8,656 bases of DNA. Source: CAZGDV01 sp964524995 (lineage in GTDB: Bacteria > Chloroflexota > Dehalococcoidia > SZUA-161). The notes beneath the pieces were generated by a model that saw only the letters and a program-made list of their open reading frames with translations, was not told the DNA's origin and ran no database searches. The stretch spans positions 1 through 8,656 of the forward strand of contig CAZGDV010000112.1 in NCBI GenBank assembly GCA_964524995.1, in the 5' to 3' direction. Positions 1-6,539 of this stretch are shown here, in pieces (position 1 is the stretch's first letter; the number at the start of each line of letters is the position of its first letter). Position numbers and translations under genes: made by a program.

Positions 1-1066
1 TCATGAACGCATCGTTGATCCACGGGTCGTCGCACTTGTACTTCGGCGGCTCCTCCGATGCCACATGGAGCGTGTAGTAGCTCCACTTGTCGTACTTCCA
101 GCGCTCGACTGAATCCTTTAAGTCCGCTGGCATGTTCTCCGAACCTACCAGGTCCAGGAACGTGCTGTGCGGGTCAAGTGTTGACATAACAGCCTTGGCC
201 TTGAGGGTCCGCCCTTCAGCCAGTTCCACGCCGGTCGCGCGGCCATTGCTCATGATGATCTTGCTCACGGGCGCATGCTCCAGAATCAGACCGCCTGCCT
301 TGATCAGCTCGCGGGCCATGGCGCTGGCGAACTTGTGCGAACCACCATAGCAGTAGCACTTGTTCATGCCCCGGCACAGCATCAGCGCGACGAACATCCC
401 GATACCGGTCTCGCGAGGGTCCAGCCCCCACATACAGCTCGTGTATAGAAGAAGTGCACGGACCTCGTCGCTCTCGAAGCTGCTGGTTATGATGTCCAAT
501 GGGCTGTGTTCGACCATCTCCAGCATCTCGCTGCCGACCTCGGTCTTCTGCATGGTAGTTATCATGTCCAGGGGAGCCATCACCGGTACATACGTCGAGG
601 GCGCGATGATCTCATCGACGATTCTCCGCCACCGCCTGATGAGCTTGCCGAAGTTGTCAGCATCCTTGAACGAGTACTTGGCTATCGAGTCCTTGGTGTC
701 CTCGGCCATGCGTGTCAGGAGGACCGACTTGCCATTCTCGAACACGATGCCGGTCTGCGCATTCGGTTTGATCCAGACGAGCGACGGCCCGTCAAGGTTG
801 AAATCCCTGATGACGGGCATGTACTCCACCATCATGTGATAGACCGCATGGGGGTTGGTCGTGTAGCATGGGTACAGTATCTCCTCGGTAGCGAGGCCGC
901 CGCCGATCTCGTACCGTGCCTCGCATAGCATAACTCGCAGGCCAGCTTTCGCCAGGTAGGCTGCCGCCATCAGACCGTTAGGCCCTCCGCCTATCACTAC
1001 TACATCCCACTCGCTCTCGTCGGGGAACTCCTCGAACATATGGCCAAAGTAGTCTTCCATCGACAT
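1..1066 (-). CDS. FAD-dependent phytoene-desaturase-like oxidoreductase, C-terminus beyond the window
   Basis: An open frame runs without a stop from an ATG at 1066 to the left edge, giving 355 residues of a longer protein. An N-terminal dinucleotide-binding fold is visible: a beta strand (DVVVIGGGPNG, about residues 21-31) with the GxGxxG-type loop at 26-31, an acidic residue ending the second strand (E49 in LCEA), and a following GGG at 55-57. This is the FAD-binding signature of the COG1233 phytoene desaturase/amine oxidase-like family. These enzymes add or remove hydrogens at C-C bonds of hydrophobic or acyl substrates, but the substrate cannot be predicted here. The start is set by AAGGAGGT at 1079-1072, five bases before the ATG. 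The gene lies 18 bases after the stop of a related flavoprotein, so the two are almost certainly co-transcribed. No signal peptide or membrane segment is evident. The family call is firm; the function is open. Confidence 0.9.
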   Translation of the reverse strand, partial: MSMEDYFGHMFEEFPDESEWDVVVIGGGPNGLMAAAYLAKAGLRVMLCEARYEIGGGLATEEILYPCYTTNPHAVYHMMVEYMPVIRDFNLDGPSLVWIKPNAQTGIVFENGKSVLLTRMAEDTKDSIAKYSFKDADNFGKLIRRWRRIVDEIIAPSTYVPVMAPLDMITTMQKTEVGSEMLEMVEHSPLDIITSSFESDEVRALLLYTSCMWGLDPRETGIGMFVALMLCRGMNKCYCYGGSHKFASAMARELIKAGGLILEHAPVSKIIMSNGRATGVELAEGRTLKAKAVMSTLDPHSTFLDLVGSENMPADLKDSVERWKYDKWSYYTLHVASEEPPKYKCDDPWINDAFM

Positions 1067-1071
1067 GATTG

Positions 1072-1079
1072 ACCTCCTT
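1072..1079 (-). promoter_or_regulatory. Ribosome binding site of the downstream flavoprotein gene
   Basis: The minus strand reads AAGGAGGT with a 5-base spacer to the ATG at 1066. It is a near-perfect Shine-Dalgarno sequence in the 18-base gap between the two flavoprotein genes. It favours the ATG at 1066 over the second in-frame ATG at 1060, which would leave an 11-base spacer. Confidence 0.85.
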
Positions 1080-1084
1080 CCGGG

Positions 1085-2967
1085 CTACCGCGGTATCGCA
1101 GAGATCTTGCCCTGCTGCGGAATGTAGTAGGGAGATGGATACCACCACTTACCCGGCTCGGCTATGCCGTCTTCGATCAGGATGTGCATCAGATTATAGG
1201 GAANNNNNNNNNNNNNNNNNNNNNNNNNNNNNNNNNNNNNNNNNNNNNNNNNNNNNNNNNNNNNNNNNNNNNNNNNNNNNNNNNNNNNNNNNNNNNNNNN
1301 NNNTTACCCGGCTCGGCTATGCCGTCTTCGATCAGGATGTGCATCAGATTATAGGGAACGGCCATGAGGCACAGCGCGCCGGGGTGCCCTGTAGTCTGAT
1401 GACAAGTGTACAGCCCGTCGATCGGCGTTCGATAGCGGGCCAGCTCCGGTATCGGACGCTGGGTCCACAGTTGATCGTCGCAGTGCCGCGAACCGCTCCA
1501 GGTTCCGCCAATCAGGCCCGTGTTGCGGAACTCGACTTCCCGGCCGGTCGCCGACCAATGGTGGATGACGTTGTCGTCGTCCAGGCCATCCAGCGCTTCG
1601 CCAAAAGCCTTGCGCATGTAGGCGTCCAGGTCGCCCTTGATGCGGCACTGCGCATCCGGCCCTTCGACATGGTACTCGGGCACCGGTACATTCACCTCGA
1701 AGGCTGCGGAGACATGGCCGTTGGAGTAGTGCCCCTGGCAGTCCGTCGGGTTGAACGCCTGGGACGGGGTAAGGAACCACATCAGCTCCTCTGGTGGCAG
1801 GCCGGGATTGGCCTTGTGCGAATCGACGTCGGCCACGTTCTTGTAGTACAGCTCTCGCGAGTCTGAGGGATATACACCTCCAGATGGTATATTGAAGGGA
1901 CCGGCTACGCCTGTTTCGCTCTCTGCCATGGCCTTGAACTTGGTCTTCCACTGCAAGGGCTTGTGAGTGTGGAAGGTCGAGACATAGAGAGTGCCGTTCT
2001 TCAGGCTGATGTCCTTCACCTTCTGGAGGAAGCCCGGGTCGAGGTGCTGCTTGCCAACCATCTTGAAGAACGTCTGCTGGTAATCAATGGCCGATATGAC
2101 AGCCTTGTTCGCCCAAATCTTCCTTCCACCGGTTGCGGCGGTCTCGCGCAATCTCACGCCCACCGCGCGGCCGTCCTCGATCAATATCTCGTCAACCGGA
2201 CAGATCGTGCGCACGACGGCACCGTGGGCCACAGCGCAACGATGAATGGCATGGAAGTAGCCATGGAGACCGCCCCGGGGGATACTCAGCTTGCCGGTGT
2301 TGGGCAGAATGAGCAACTGGACGCAGAGGAGCGCCGGCACAGCCACTCCGTTCCAATGACCGGCAGCCCCCGAGGCCCAGGCCGCGAAGGCCATCGTCAC
2401 CTTGAACGGCTCACTCTCGAGGTGCTCGTCCATGAGATCGAACATGGTCCACTCACGCAGCTCATGCGTCAAGACATCCGGCTGGTACTTCTTGTAGACC
2501 TGCATGTAGGGAGTGTTCTCGTCGGTTACTTCGACCTCAGGCGGATGAGGCGGGCACCAGAAGGTGGCCCGCATCAGCTCCTTGGTGAACGGCGGCTGGC
2601 CCATCAAGCCGGCCATTTTGCCGAATCCCATCATGTCCTTCTCGGTTATGGGAGAGACCCCTTGGGTCGTGGTGCTACCCGAAGCCAGTGATTTCATCAT
2701 GTCGATGGGATTCCAGGTCATTCGGAAGCCGTACTTGTGTAGCTCGAGCTGTTCAAAGCCAGGAGCCGGTGCGGCATACATCAGCATGGCATGCGGATAG
2801 ATGCGCACTCCCGGTATTGGCTCTACCGTCTCGCAGGCCCCGCCGCACTCGACCCGCTCCTCGAGCACACAGACCTGCAGCCCACACTTGGCCAGGTAGG
2901 CAGCCGCAGTCATGCCGTTCGGGCCGCCGCCTATAATGACTATGTCGAACCTCTCGTCCTTTGGCAT
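1085..2967 (-). CDS. FAD-dependent phytoene-desaturase-like oxidoreductase, interrupted by a spurious assembly gap
   Basis: The N-terminus shows a Rossmann FAD-binding motif: DIVIIGGGPNG at about residues 8-18, acidic E36 after the second strand, then a GG at 42-43. The C-terminal part has HPGALCLMAVPYN followed by a helix, matching the FAD-contacting C-terminal segment of COG1233 phytoene-desaturase-like proteins. As printed, the frame runs into 100 N and then hits a stop at 1189-1191. The 55 bases on either side of the N run are identical. Collapsing one copy plus the Ns (155 bases) restores the frame, which ends KISAIPR and a TAG at 1087-1085, 18 bases before the next flavoprotein gene. 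The repaired protein is 575 residues, a normal length for the family. The start is the ATG at 2967, with GGAGGT at 2978-2973; an in-frame TTG at 2973 overlaps that site and is unlikely. Its substrate is unknown. The tandem arrangement with a paralog suggests related or sequential reactions. Confidence 0.88.
1149..1203. repeat. First copy of a 55-base exact duplication flanking the N gap
   Basis: These 55 bases are identical to 1304-1358 and end directly at the first N. They encode part of the flavoprotein C-terminus (LMHILIEDGIAEPG). The repeat begins and ends flush with the gap, as expected when two contigs sharing a k-mer overlap were scaffolded instead of merged. Confidence 0.95.
1204..1303. 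other. Assembly gap of exactly 100 N, probably of zero true length
   Basis: One hundred unknown bases, the conventional placeholder for a scaffold join of unknown size. The flanking ends overlap by 55 identical bases, and the overlapped sequence encodes a continuous protein. The likely true state is that nothing is missing and 155 bases (the Ns plus one repeat copy) should be removed. Confidence 0.9.
1304..1358. repeat. Second copy of the 55-base duplication flanking the N gap
   Basis: Identical to 1149-1203 and starting directly after the last N. Sequence continues from here into the body of the flavoprotein gene, while the first copy continues into its true C-terminus and stop. Confidence 0.95.
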
Positions 2968-2972
2968 GGACA

Positions 2973-2978
2973 ACCTCC
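2973..2978 (-). promoter_or_regulatory. Ribosome binding site of the upstream flavoprotein gene
   Basis: The minus strand reads GGAGGT five bases before the ATG at 2967. The site overlaps the in-frame TTG at 2973, which excludes that codon as the normal start. Confidence 0.8.
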
Positions 2979-2980
2979 AT

Positions 2981-3010
2981 TCGGGCGATATGCGAAGACG
3001 CGCCGCCCGA
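2981..3010 (-). promoter_or_regulatory. Hairpin directly upstream of the flavoprotein ribosome binding site
   Basis: TCGGGCG (2981-2987) and CGCCCGA (3004-3010) form a perfect 7-bp stem. Inside it, GCG (2992-2994) can pair with CGC (3001-3003), leaving a small bulge. The stem ends two bases from the Shine-Dalgarno sequence. It could modulate translation or mRNA stability. There is no T-run after it, so it does not resemble an intrinsic terminator. Confidence 0.35.
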
Positions 3011-3063
3011 TACGCAGAAATCAGGGTTAAAGAATAGGATAGGCACTAACTTCGCGCCATGGT

Positions 3064-3124
3064 ATGGTGCTGGGACGGGTTCACACCCATCGTCATCCAC
3101 ACATGCAACGGGGGCTAGCACCAT
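3064..3124 (-). ncRNA. Possible structured RNA leader between the sulfur-carrier and flavoprotein genes
   Basis: On the minus strand the outer arms ATGGTGCT (3124-3117) and AGCACCAT (3071-3064) pair perfectly over 8 bp. Inside, GG pairs with CC, GACG with CGTC, and GGT with ACC, closed by a GTGA loop of GNRA type. The entire 17-base 3' side is paired, while the unpaired bases (18, 2 and 3) all lie on the 5' side. It sits about 100 bases upstream of the flavoprotein start. I do not recognise a known riboswitch consensus. It could be a leader element or a chance fold. Confidence 0.3.
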
Positions 3125-3167
3125 GCGAACCGGGGACTGCTCGGTACGGCACCTCGTTTCTGCGAAC

Positions 3168-3437
3168 TCATCCACCGCTCAGCGCGACCACGAGGAAGAG
3201 CTCATCACCATCGCTGAGCTCCCTATCGAGTTCGTCGACCAGCAGCTTGTCGCCGTTGACGAAGAACCAGACCTGTGGTCTCAGCTCGCCTTCCTTGTCG
3301 TACAGCAGACGTCTCAGGCGGGGAAATCTTGCGACCAACTCGCTGGCGCATTCCACCGGCGTTCGCCCCGATACTTCCACCGTCTCCTGGTCATCAGCTT
3401 CAAGTCGCATGAGAGCGGAGAGCCGCACTCTAACCAT
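3168..3437 (-). CDS. moaD: MoaD/ThiS-like ubiquitin-fold sulfur carrier protein
   Basis: An 89-residue acidic protein with the beta-grasp features of the MoaD family: an N-terminal strand (MVRVRLSA), a central helix (VECASELVARFPRLRRLL), a strand (VWFFVNG, about residues 56-62), and the DGDEL turn leading to the C-terminal ALSGG. The terminal Gly88-Gly89 is the hallmark of a carrier that is adenylated and then thiocarboxylated. In molybdopterin synthesis this thiocarboxylate donates sulfur to build the dithiolene that binds Mo or W. The gene lies 23 bases after the E1-like gene, its expected activating partner, and both follow a tungsten-enzyme gene in the same direction. That favours a role in tungsten-pterin supply over thiamin synthesis. 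The start ATG at 3437 has only a weak GAGG upstream. A large MoaE-type subunit is not present in the window. Confidence 0.88.
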   Translation of the reverse strand: MVRVRLSALMRLEADDQETVEVSGRTPVECASELVARFPRLRRLLYDKEGELRPQVWFFVNGDKLLVDELDRELSDGDELFLVVALSGG

Positions 3438-3460
3438 CGTGCCTCATCCACGGACATGCG

Positions 3461-4189
3461 TCAGCCCGTTCGACCACAAACATCACAATTGGGGTCTTTC
3501 TTCAACTTGAACTCGGTGAATCTCATGGCCAATCCGTCGTAGCTCAGCATTCTGCCCACGAGCATACCCCCGATCCCCAGCACGTACTTCAGGAACTCTG
3601 TTGCCTGTACGCATCCGATAACGGCGACAGTCACCCCAGCCACGGGCACGCTTCCCTGAGACACCCCCTTATAAAGACATCTCAGGCACGGCGTAGTACC
3701 TGGAATCACAGTGGTGGCCGCCCCCTCAAATCCATGCACCCCGCCATGGAACAGGGGAAGCCCCCTCTCCACCGCCACCCTGTTGACCACGTATCTGCCG
3801 GGGAGGTTGTCGAGCGCGTCCACGATCGGGTAGTCGCCGAGTATGTCGAGCGCGTTCTCATCGGTTATCGGCTCGGCGATTGGCTCGACCTTGACATAAG
3901 GATTGAGCTCACGCAGCTTCTCCAGGGCAGAATCCACCTTCTTTCGCCCTACGTCGGCGTCCGTGTACAGTACCTGACGGTTGAGGTTCGTAAGGTCAAC
4001 GACATCGCCATCAACCACCCTGATCGTGCCCACGCCTGTAACAGCCAGATACACGAGCACGGCAGAGCCCAGCCCACCCGCACCAACCACGACCACCTTC
4101 GAGTCCTTGAGCTTGCGTTGGCCGTCCTCTCCCCAACCGGGGATAGTCAACTGCCTGTCGTATCGGGCCAACTCCTGTCCGCTGAGCAC
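3461..4189 (-). CDS. moeB: ThiF/MoeB/HesA-type E1-like sulfur-carrier adenylyltransferase
   Basis: A 242-residue protein, close in length to MoeB. It has the family opening ELARYDRQL (residues 6-14), the ATP-binding loop GAGGLGS (36-42), D60 within VVDGDVVDLTNLNRQ (58-72, including the N and R residues that contact ATP), and D124/D127 in the DALDN region for metal and adenylate binding. Two CxxC pairs, C168/C171 and C235/C238, form the usual structural zinc site. No rhodanese domain is fused. It would adenylate the C-terminal glycine of the small carrier encoded 23 bases downstream, priming it for sulfur transfer. The start is a GTG at 4189; GGTGGAG lies about 8 bases upstream. It follows the aldehyde oxidoreductase gene after 152 bases containing a hairpin, so it may be partly uncoupled from that gene. 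ThiF and MoeB cannot be separated by eye; the partner and context favour the pterin role. Confidence 0.9.
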   Translation of the reverse strand: MLSGQELARYDRQLTIPGWGEDGQRKLKDSKVVVVGAGGLGSAVLVYLAVTGVGTIRVVDGDVVDLTNLNRQVLYTDADVGRKKVDSALEKLRELNPYVKVEPIAEPITDENALDILGDYPIVDALDNLPGRYVVNRVAVERGLPLFHGGVHGFEGAATTVIPGTTPCLRCLYKGVSQGSVPVAGVTVAVIGCVQATEFLKYVLGIGGMLVGRMLSYDGLAMRFTEFKLKKDPNCDVCGRTG

Positions 4190-4191
4190 TC

Positions 4192-4212
4192 AGACTTCTC
4201 CACCTGGAGTCT
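4192..4212 (-). promoter_or_regulatory. Small hairpin presenting the E1-like gene's ribosome binding site
   Basis: AGACT (4192-4196) and AGTCT (4208-4212) are complementary, giving a 5-bp stem whose 11-base loop holds the presumed Shine-Dalgarno GGTGGAG. A competing CTCCA/TGGAG pairing (4198-4202 with 4205-4209) would bury the same bases. The structure is short and may be chance. Confidence 0.2.
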
Positions 4213-4276
4213 TCCCGTCCGCAGTCCGAATCGTCCACTCCAGGCCATGACGTGGTTGAGGCATAGACTAACAGAA

Positions 4277-4300
4277 GTGCCTCTTCAAGAGAAGAGGCAC
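4277..4300 (-). terminator. Perfect 10-bp hairpin between the aldehyde oxidoreductase and E1-like genes
   Basis: GTGCCTCTTC (4277-4286) and GAAGAGGCAC (4291-4300) are exact reverse complements around a 4-base loop. On the minus strand the stem is followed by TTCTGTTAG, a moderately T-rich tail, and starts 42 bases beyond the oxidoreductase stop. This fits a weak or partial rho-independent terminator that would lower expression of the cofactor genes relative to the enzyme. On the plus strand it is followed by CAAAAAG, so it would not terminate in that direction. A mRNA-processing or 3'-end-stabilising hairpin is the alternative. Confidence 0.55.
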
Positions 4301-4341
4301 CAAAAAGAGACAAGTGAGGCAAGAGGACTCGGGATAGCCGC

Positions 4342-6192
4342 CTACAGCTTCGCAGCCAGGGCTCCCAGCCCGAGTGCCTCGAGCTTCTCTTTCAGGGGAC
4401 GGCCGTTGCTGTCCAGCCCCCTGTACTTGTAATAGTCCTTCAGTAGCAACTCAACGTCGATCTTTGAGCCGGCGGCCCCTCCCTCGGTGGTGGGAGTCAA
4501 CAGCCGCTTGGGCATCCGGTCGTCCGCAGCTGTGATGCCCATCAGGTTGTTGAGACCCCTCTGGAGCATCCATATGCGCGAGCCGCACTCCATCAGTTCG
4601 TCCAGGGTGTAGTCGAAACCTGTGGCGGCTTTGAGCGCATCCACCAGATCGGTAATGCTCATGGTCATGAGCGCGAACTGGCACATCGTCGCCGAGTTGG
4701 ACAACATAGCCACGTTCTCACACGTCACGTTCAGCTCGCCCTTGCCCTCGTCCGCCTTGGGATCGTAGCCACCAGGTATACCGATCTCGGGCCAGGCCGT
4801 CCAACTCGATTCAATCTTGCCTATCTCTGACGCGACATGACAGGCACCTCGGTTGGACATCATGAAACCCAGGCCATGACCGTGCGACCCTCGAACATCG
4901 TAGAGGGCAAACTCTAGACCCTTGATCTCGATTGTGAAGTCCCCAGCATTCTTACCGACCTTCTTGGCAGCAGAGCGGCTGCCCTCGGCGAGAACATCGC
5001 CGAAGCCCTGCCGCTTGGCGATCTTGTCCATCATCGCCAGCACATCATCTGGATTCCCCCATCGCAACTGGCCACCATCGAGGTCCTTCGAGGTAACGAG
5101 GCCTTTCTCAAAGCATTCCATGGCGAAGGCCATGGTACCGCCGCAGCTAATGCTGTCCATCCCGTACCGGTTCGCCATCTCACCCATCTTGATCACGGAG
5201 GCCAGATCGTCGATGTCGAGCAGCGACCCGAAGGCACCAACGGTCTCGTACTGCGGCCCGGGCCCTTCCTCTATCGCATAAGGGCCCTCTGCGACCTTGA
5301 CCGTTCTCTTGCAGGCAATAGGACAAGTAAAGCAGGCATGCGCCTTTGTGAGGTACTGCGCCGTGATCGCCCCGCCGGTAAGCTTCGGTGCCAGGTAGTT
5401 GCCATCGCCCTTTGTGTAGTTCTTGACCGGCAGCACGCCGGTCATGGCGTTGACCTCCACGCCCATGGCAGTGCCGGCAGCCGTCAGGGCCTGACTGATG
5501 ACGCTCTCCTTGGCCTTGGCGAGAGCGGTCTTACGAGCCTCTTCGAAACCGTCTGGAGACGCCGGCACGACCTTGCCGGTGCCCCGGATCGCAACGGCCT
5601 TCAGCTTTTTCGAGCCCATCACCGCACCACCACCGCAACGGCTGGTCGAGCCCCACTTACCGTTCATCATATTGGCGAACTTCACCATGTTCTCGCCTGC
5701 CGGGCCGATCTCCAGCAGGTCCGTCTTCTTGCCATGCCGCTCCTTCAAGATGTCCGTAGTCTCGTAGCAGTCCTTGCCCCAGATATCAGAGGCGTCCTTG
5801 ATCTCGACCTTGTCGTCTTCGATCAGAAGGTAGACAGGCTTGCTTGACTTGCCCGTGATTACGATTCCATCGTACCCCGCGTTCTTGATCTGTGCAGCGA
5901 AGTCCCCACCGGCCGATGCCTGTCCCCATATGCCGGTCTGCGGGGACTTGAAGGCTGCCAGGAGTCGTGATGAAGTGGGGAAAGCAGTCCCCCCCAGCGG
6001 GCCAGCCATCAGGAACAGTGTGTTCTTCTCACCCAACGGATCTGTATCCGGCGGAACACGATCAAGGAAGAGCCGGGCAGCCAGCCCGCTTCCGCCCACG
6101 AACTTCCGCTGGATGTCAGGGTCCAGGGTCGAGGTCTTCACCTGTCCTGAGCTCAGGTCTATCTCGAGTATCCTCCCGGTATTGGTTCCCAT
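4342..6192 (-). CDS. aor: Tungsten-dependent aldehyde:ferredoxin oxidoreductase
   Basis: A 616-residue protein, the normal length for this family. The N-terminal domain has the family blocks FVGGSGLAARL (31-41), MAGPLGGTAFPTSSR (62-76), FKSPQTGIWG (81-90) and KNAGYDGIVITGKS (103-116). Cysteines C287, C290 and C294 (CxxCxxxC) and the distant C504 match the four ligands of the single [4Fe-4S] cluster. YDVRGSHGHG followed by SNRGACH (431-452) is the second pterin-binding stretch. E316 and H452 appear to occupy the positions of the catalytic Glu and His described for the Pyrococcus enzyme. The family oxidises aldehydes to carboxylic acids in the cytoplasm and reduces ferredoxin. The start at 6192 has AAGGAGG seven bases upstream; a longer in-frame extension to a TTG at 6306 would begin in the -35 box of a likely promoter. 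It leads a minus-strand set with sulfur-carrier genes for pterin supply. Class II benzoyl-CoA reductase BamB belongs to the same superfamily, so a non-aldehyde substrate is possible. Confidence 0.93.
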   Translation of the reverse strand: MGTNTGRILEIDLSSGQVKTSTLDPDIQRKFVGGSGLAARLFLDRVPPDTDPLGEKNTLFLMAGPLGGTAFPTSSRLLAAFKSPQTGIWGQASAGGDFAAQIKNAGYDGIVITGKSSKPVYLLIEDDKVEIKDASDIWGKDCYETTDILKERHGKKTDLLEIGPAGENMVKFANMMNGKWGSTSRCGGGAVMGSKKLKAVAIRGTGKVVPASPDGFEEARKTALAKAKESVISQALTAAGTAMGVEVNAMTGVLPVKNYTKGDGNYLAPKLTGGAITAQYLTKAHACFTCPIACKRTVKVAEGPYAIEEGPGPQYETVGAFGSLLDIDDLASVIKMGEMANRYGMDSISCGGTMAFAMECFEKGLVTSKDLDGGQLRWGNPDDVLAMMDKIAKRQGFGDVLAEGSRSAAKKVGKNAGDFTIEIKGLEFALYDVRGSHGHGLGFMMSNRGACHVASEIGKIESSWTAWPEIGIPGGYDPKADEGKGELNVTCENVAMLSNSATMCQFALMTMSITDLVDALKAATGFDYTLDELMECGSRIWMLQRGLNNLMGITAADDRMPKRLLTPTTEGGAAGSKIDVELLLKDYYKYRGLDSNGRPLKEKLEALGLGALAAKL

Positions 6193-6199
6193 ATCACGT

Positions 6200-6206
6200 C
6201 CTCCTT
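6200..6206 (-). promoter_or_regulatory. Ribosome binding site of the aldehyde oxidoreductase gene
   Basis: The minus strand reads AAGGAGG with a 7-base spacer to the ATG at 6192. It fixes the start at MGTNTGRILE, which is also where similarity to the family begins. Confidence 0.9.
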
Positions 6207-6276
6207 TTGGCTTCAACTGGAAGGTAGAATCCAGCCCACAGCAAAACAACGGGTCTGGTGCGCCCGGACGAGAACG

Positions 6277-6306
6277 ACCATATCGTCTCGCGGCTTGGCC
6301 TGTCAA
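6277..6306 (-). promoter_or_regulatory. Likely sigma70-type promoter for the aldehyde oxidoreductase gene
   Basis: On the minus strand a perfect -35 TTGACA (6306-6301) is followed after 18 bases by TATGGT (6282-6277), which matches 4 of 6 bases of the -10 consensus. Transcription would begin near 6270, giving a leader of about 78 bases that includes a small CTGGA/TCCAG hairpin (6234-6217). Distance and direction suit the oxidoreductase start at 6192. Confidence 0.55.
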
Positions 6307-6429
6307 TTACAGCTCCACCCAAATGCTGGCCATGGTAGCACCGTCGGCTCCACTGTGGCACCTCTATGCCTCCTCGTGCTGTCCTGCCAACGTAATGCGA
6401 ATACCACGGAAGTGCAAACCAAGGTGCAG

Positions 6430-6464
6430 CACGATAGCTACTTCCTGCCGGAGGGCTTATCGTG
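6430..6464. promoter_or_regulatory. Nested inverted repeat in the divergent promoter region
   Basis: CACGATA (6430-6436) and TATCGTG (6458-6464) are perfect 7-bp arms. Between them, CTTCC (6441-6445) can pair with GGAGG (6450-6454), including one G-T pair, around a 4-base loop. A short palindrome GTGCAGCAC (6424-6432) overlaps the left edge. The element lies just upstream of a TAGAAT box (6469-6474), where a repressor or activator site would be expected. Confidence 0.35.
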
Positions 6465-6529
6465 GTCTTAGAATAGGGGTTGTTGCAGGCCGATACAGGC
6501 GAGACGCGCTGTCGATACGACCCACGCTG

Positions 6530-6539
6530 TGACCGGTCA
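6530..6539. promoter_or_regulatory. Perfect palindrome TGACCGGTCA, candidate operator
   Basis: A 10-base perfect palindrome about 65 bases upstream of the first dehydratase-like gene. Its ACCGGT core recurs at 6585-6590, 53 bases away, roughly five helical turns. This is consistent with a dimeric regulator site but could be chance. Confidence 0.3.

Noticed and set aside
360..839. Long plus-strand open frames opposite the minus-strand genes, for example 360-839, 1963-2691, 3734-4432 and 5840-6532
   Set aside because: They are antisense to genes with clear motifs, have unconvincing composition and no recognisable domains or ribosome binding sites. Such shadows are common in GC-rich coding DNA.
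1149..1358. A true tandem duplication or insertion-site direct repeat around the gap
   Set aside because: The copies are identical and flush with a 100-N placeholder, and collapsing them restores an uninterrupted gene. An assembly overlap explains everything.
3064..3124. A known riboswitch (molybdenum/tungsten cofactor, fluoride or TPP type) upstream of the flavoproteins
   Set aside because: I could not match the conserved core of any of these. Only a generic candidate structure is reported.
2753..3175. A separate 140-residue minus-strand gene overlapping the end of the sulfur-carrier gene
   Set aside because: Its second half runs over 200 bases through the flavoprotein gene in another frame and becomes an arginine- and histidine-rich shadow. 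No family resemblance.
6193..6306. N-terminal extension of the aldehyde oxidoreductase from a TTG at 6306
   Set aside because: The extra 38 residues look unlike the family, the strong ribosome binding site lies before the internal ATG at 6192, and the TTG sits inside a likely -35 box.
6430..6464. Rho-independent terminator reading toward the dehydratase-like genes
   Set aside because: The nested stem is not followed by a T-run and lies in a divergent promoter region, so a regulatory site is more plausible.
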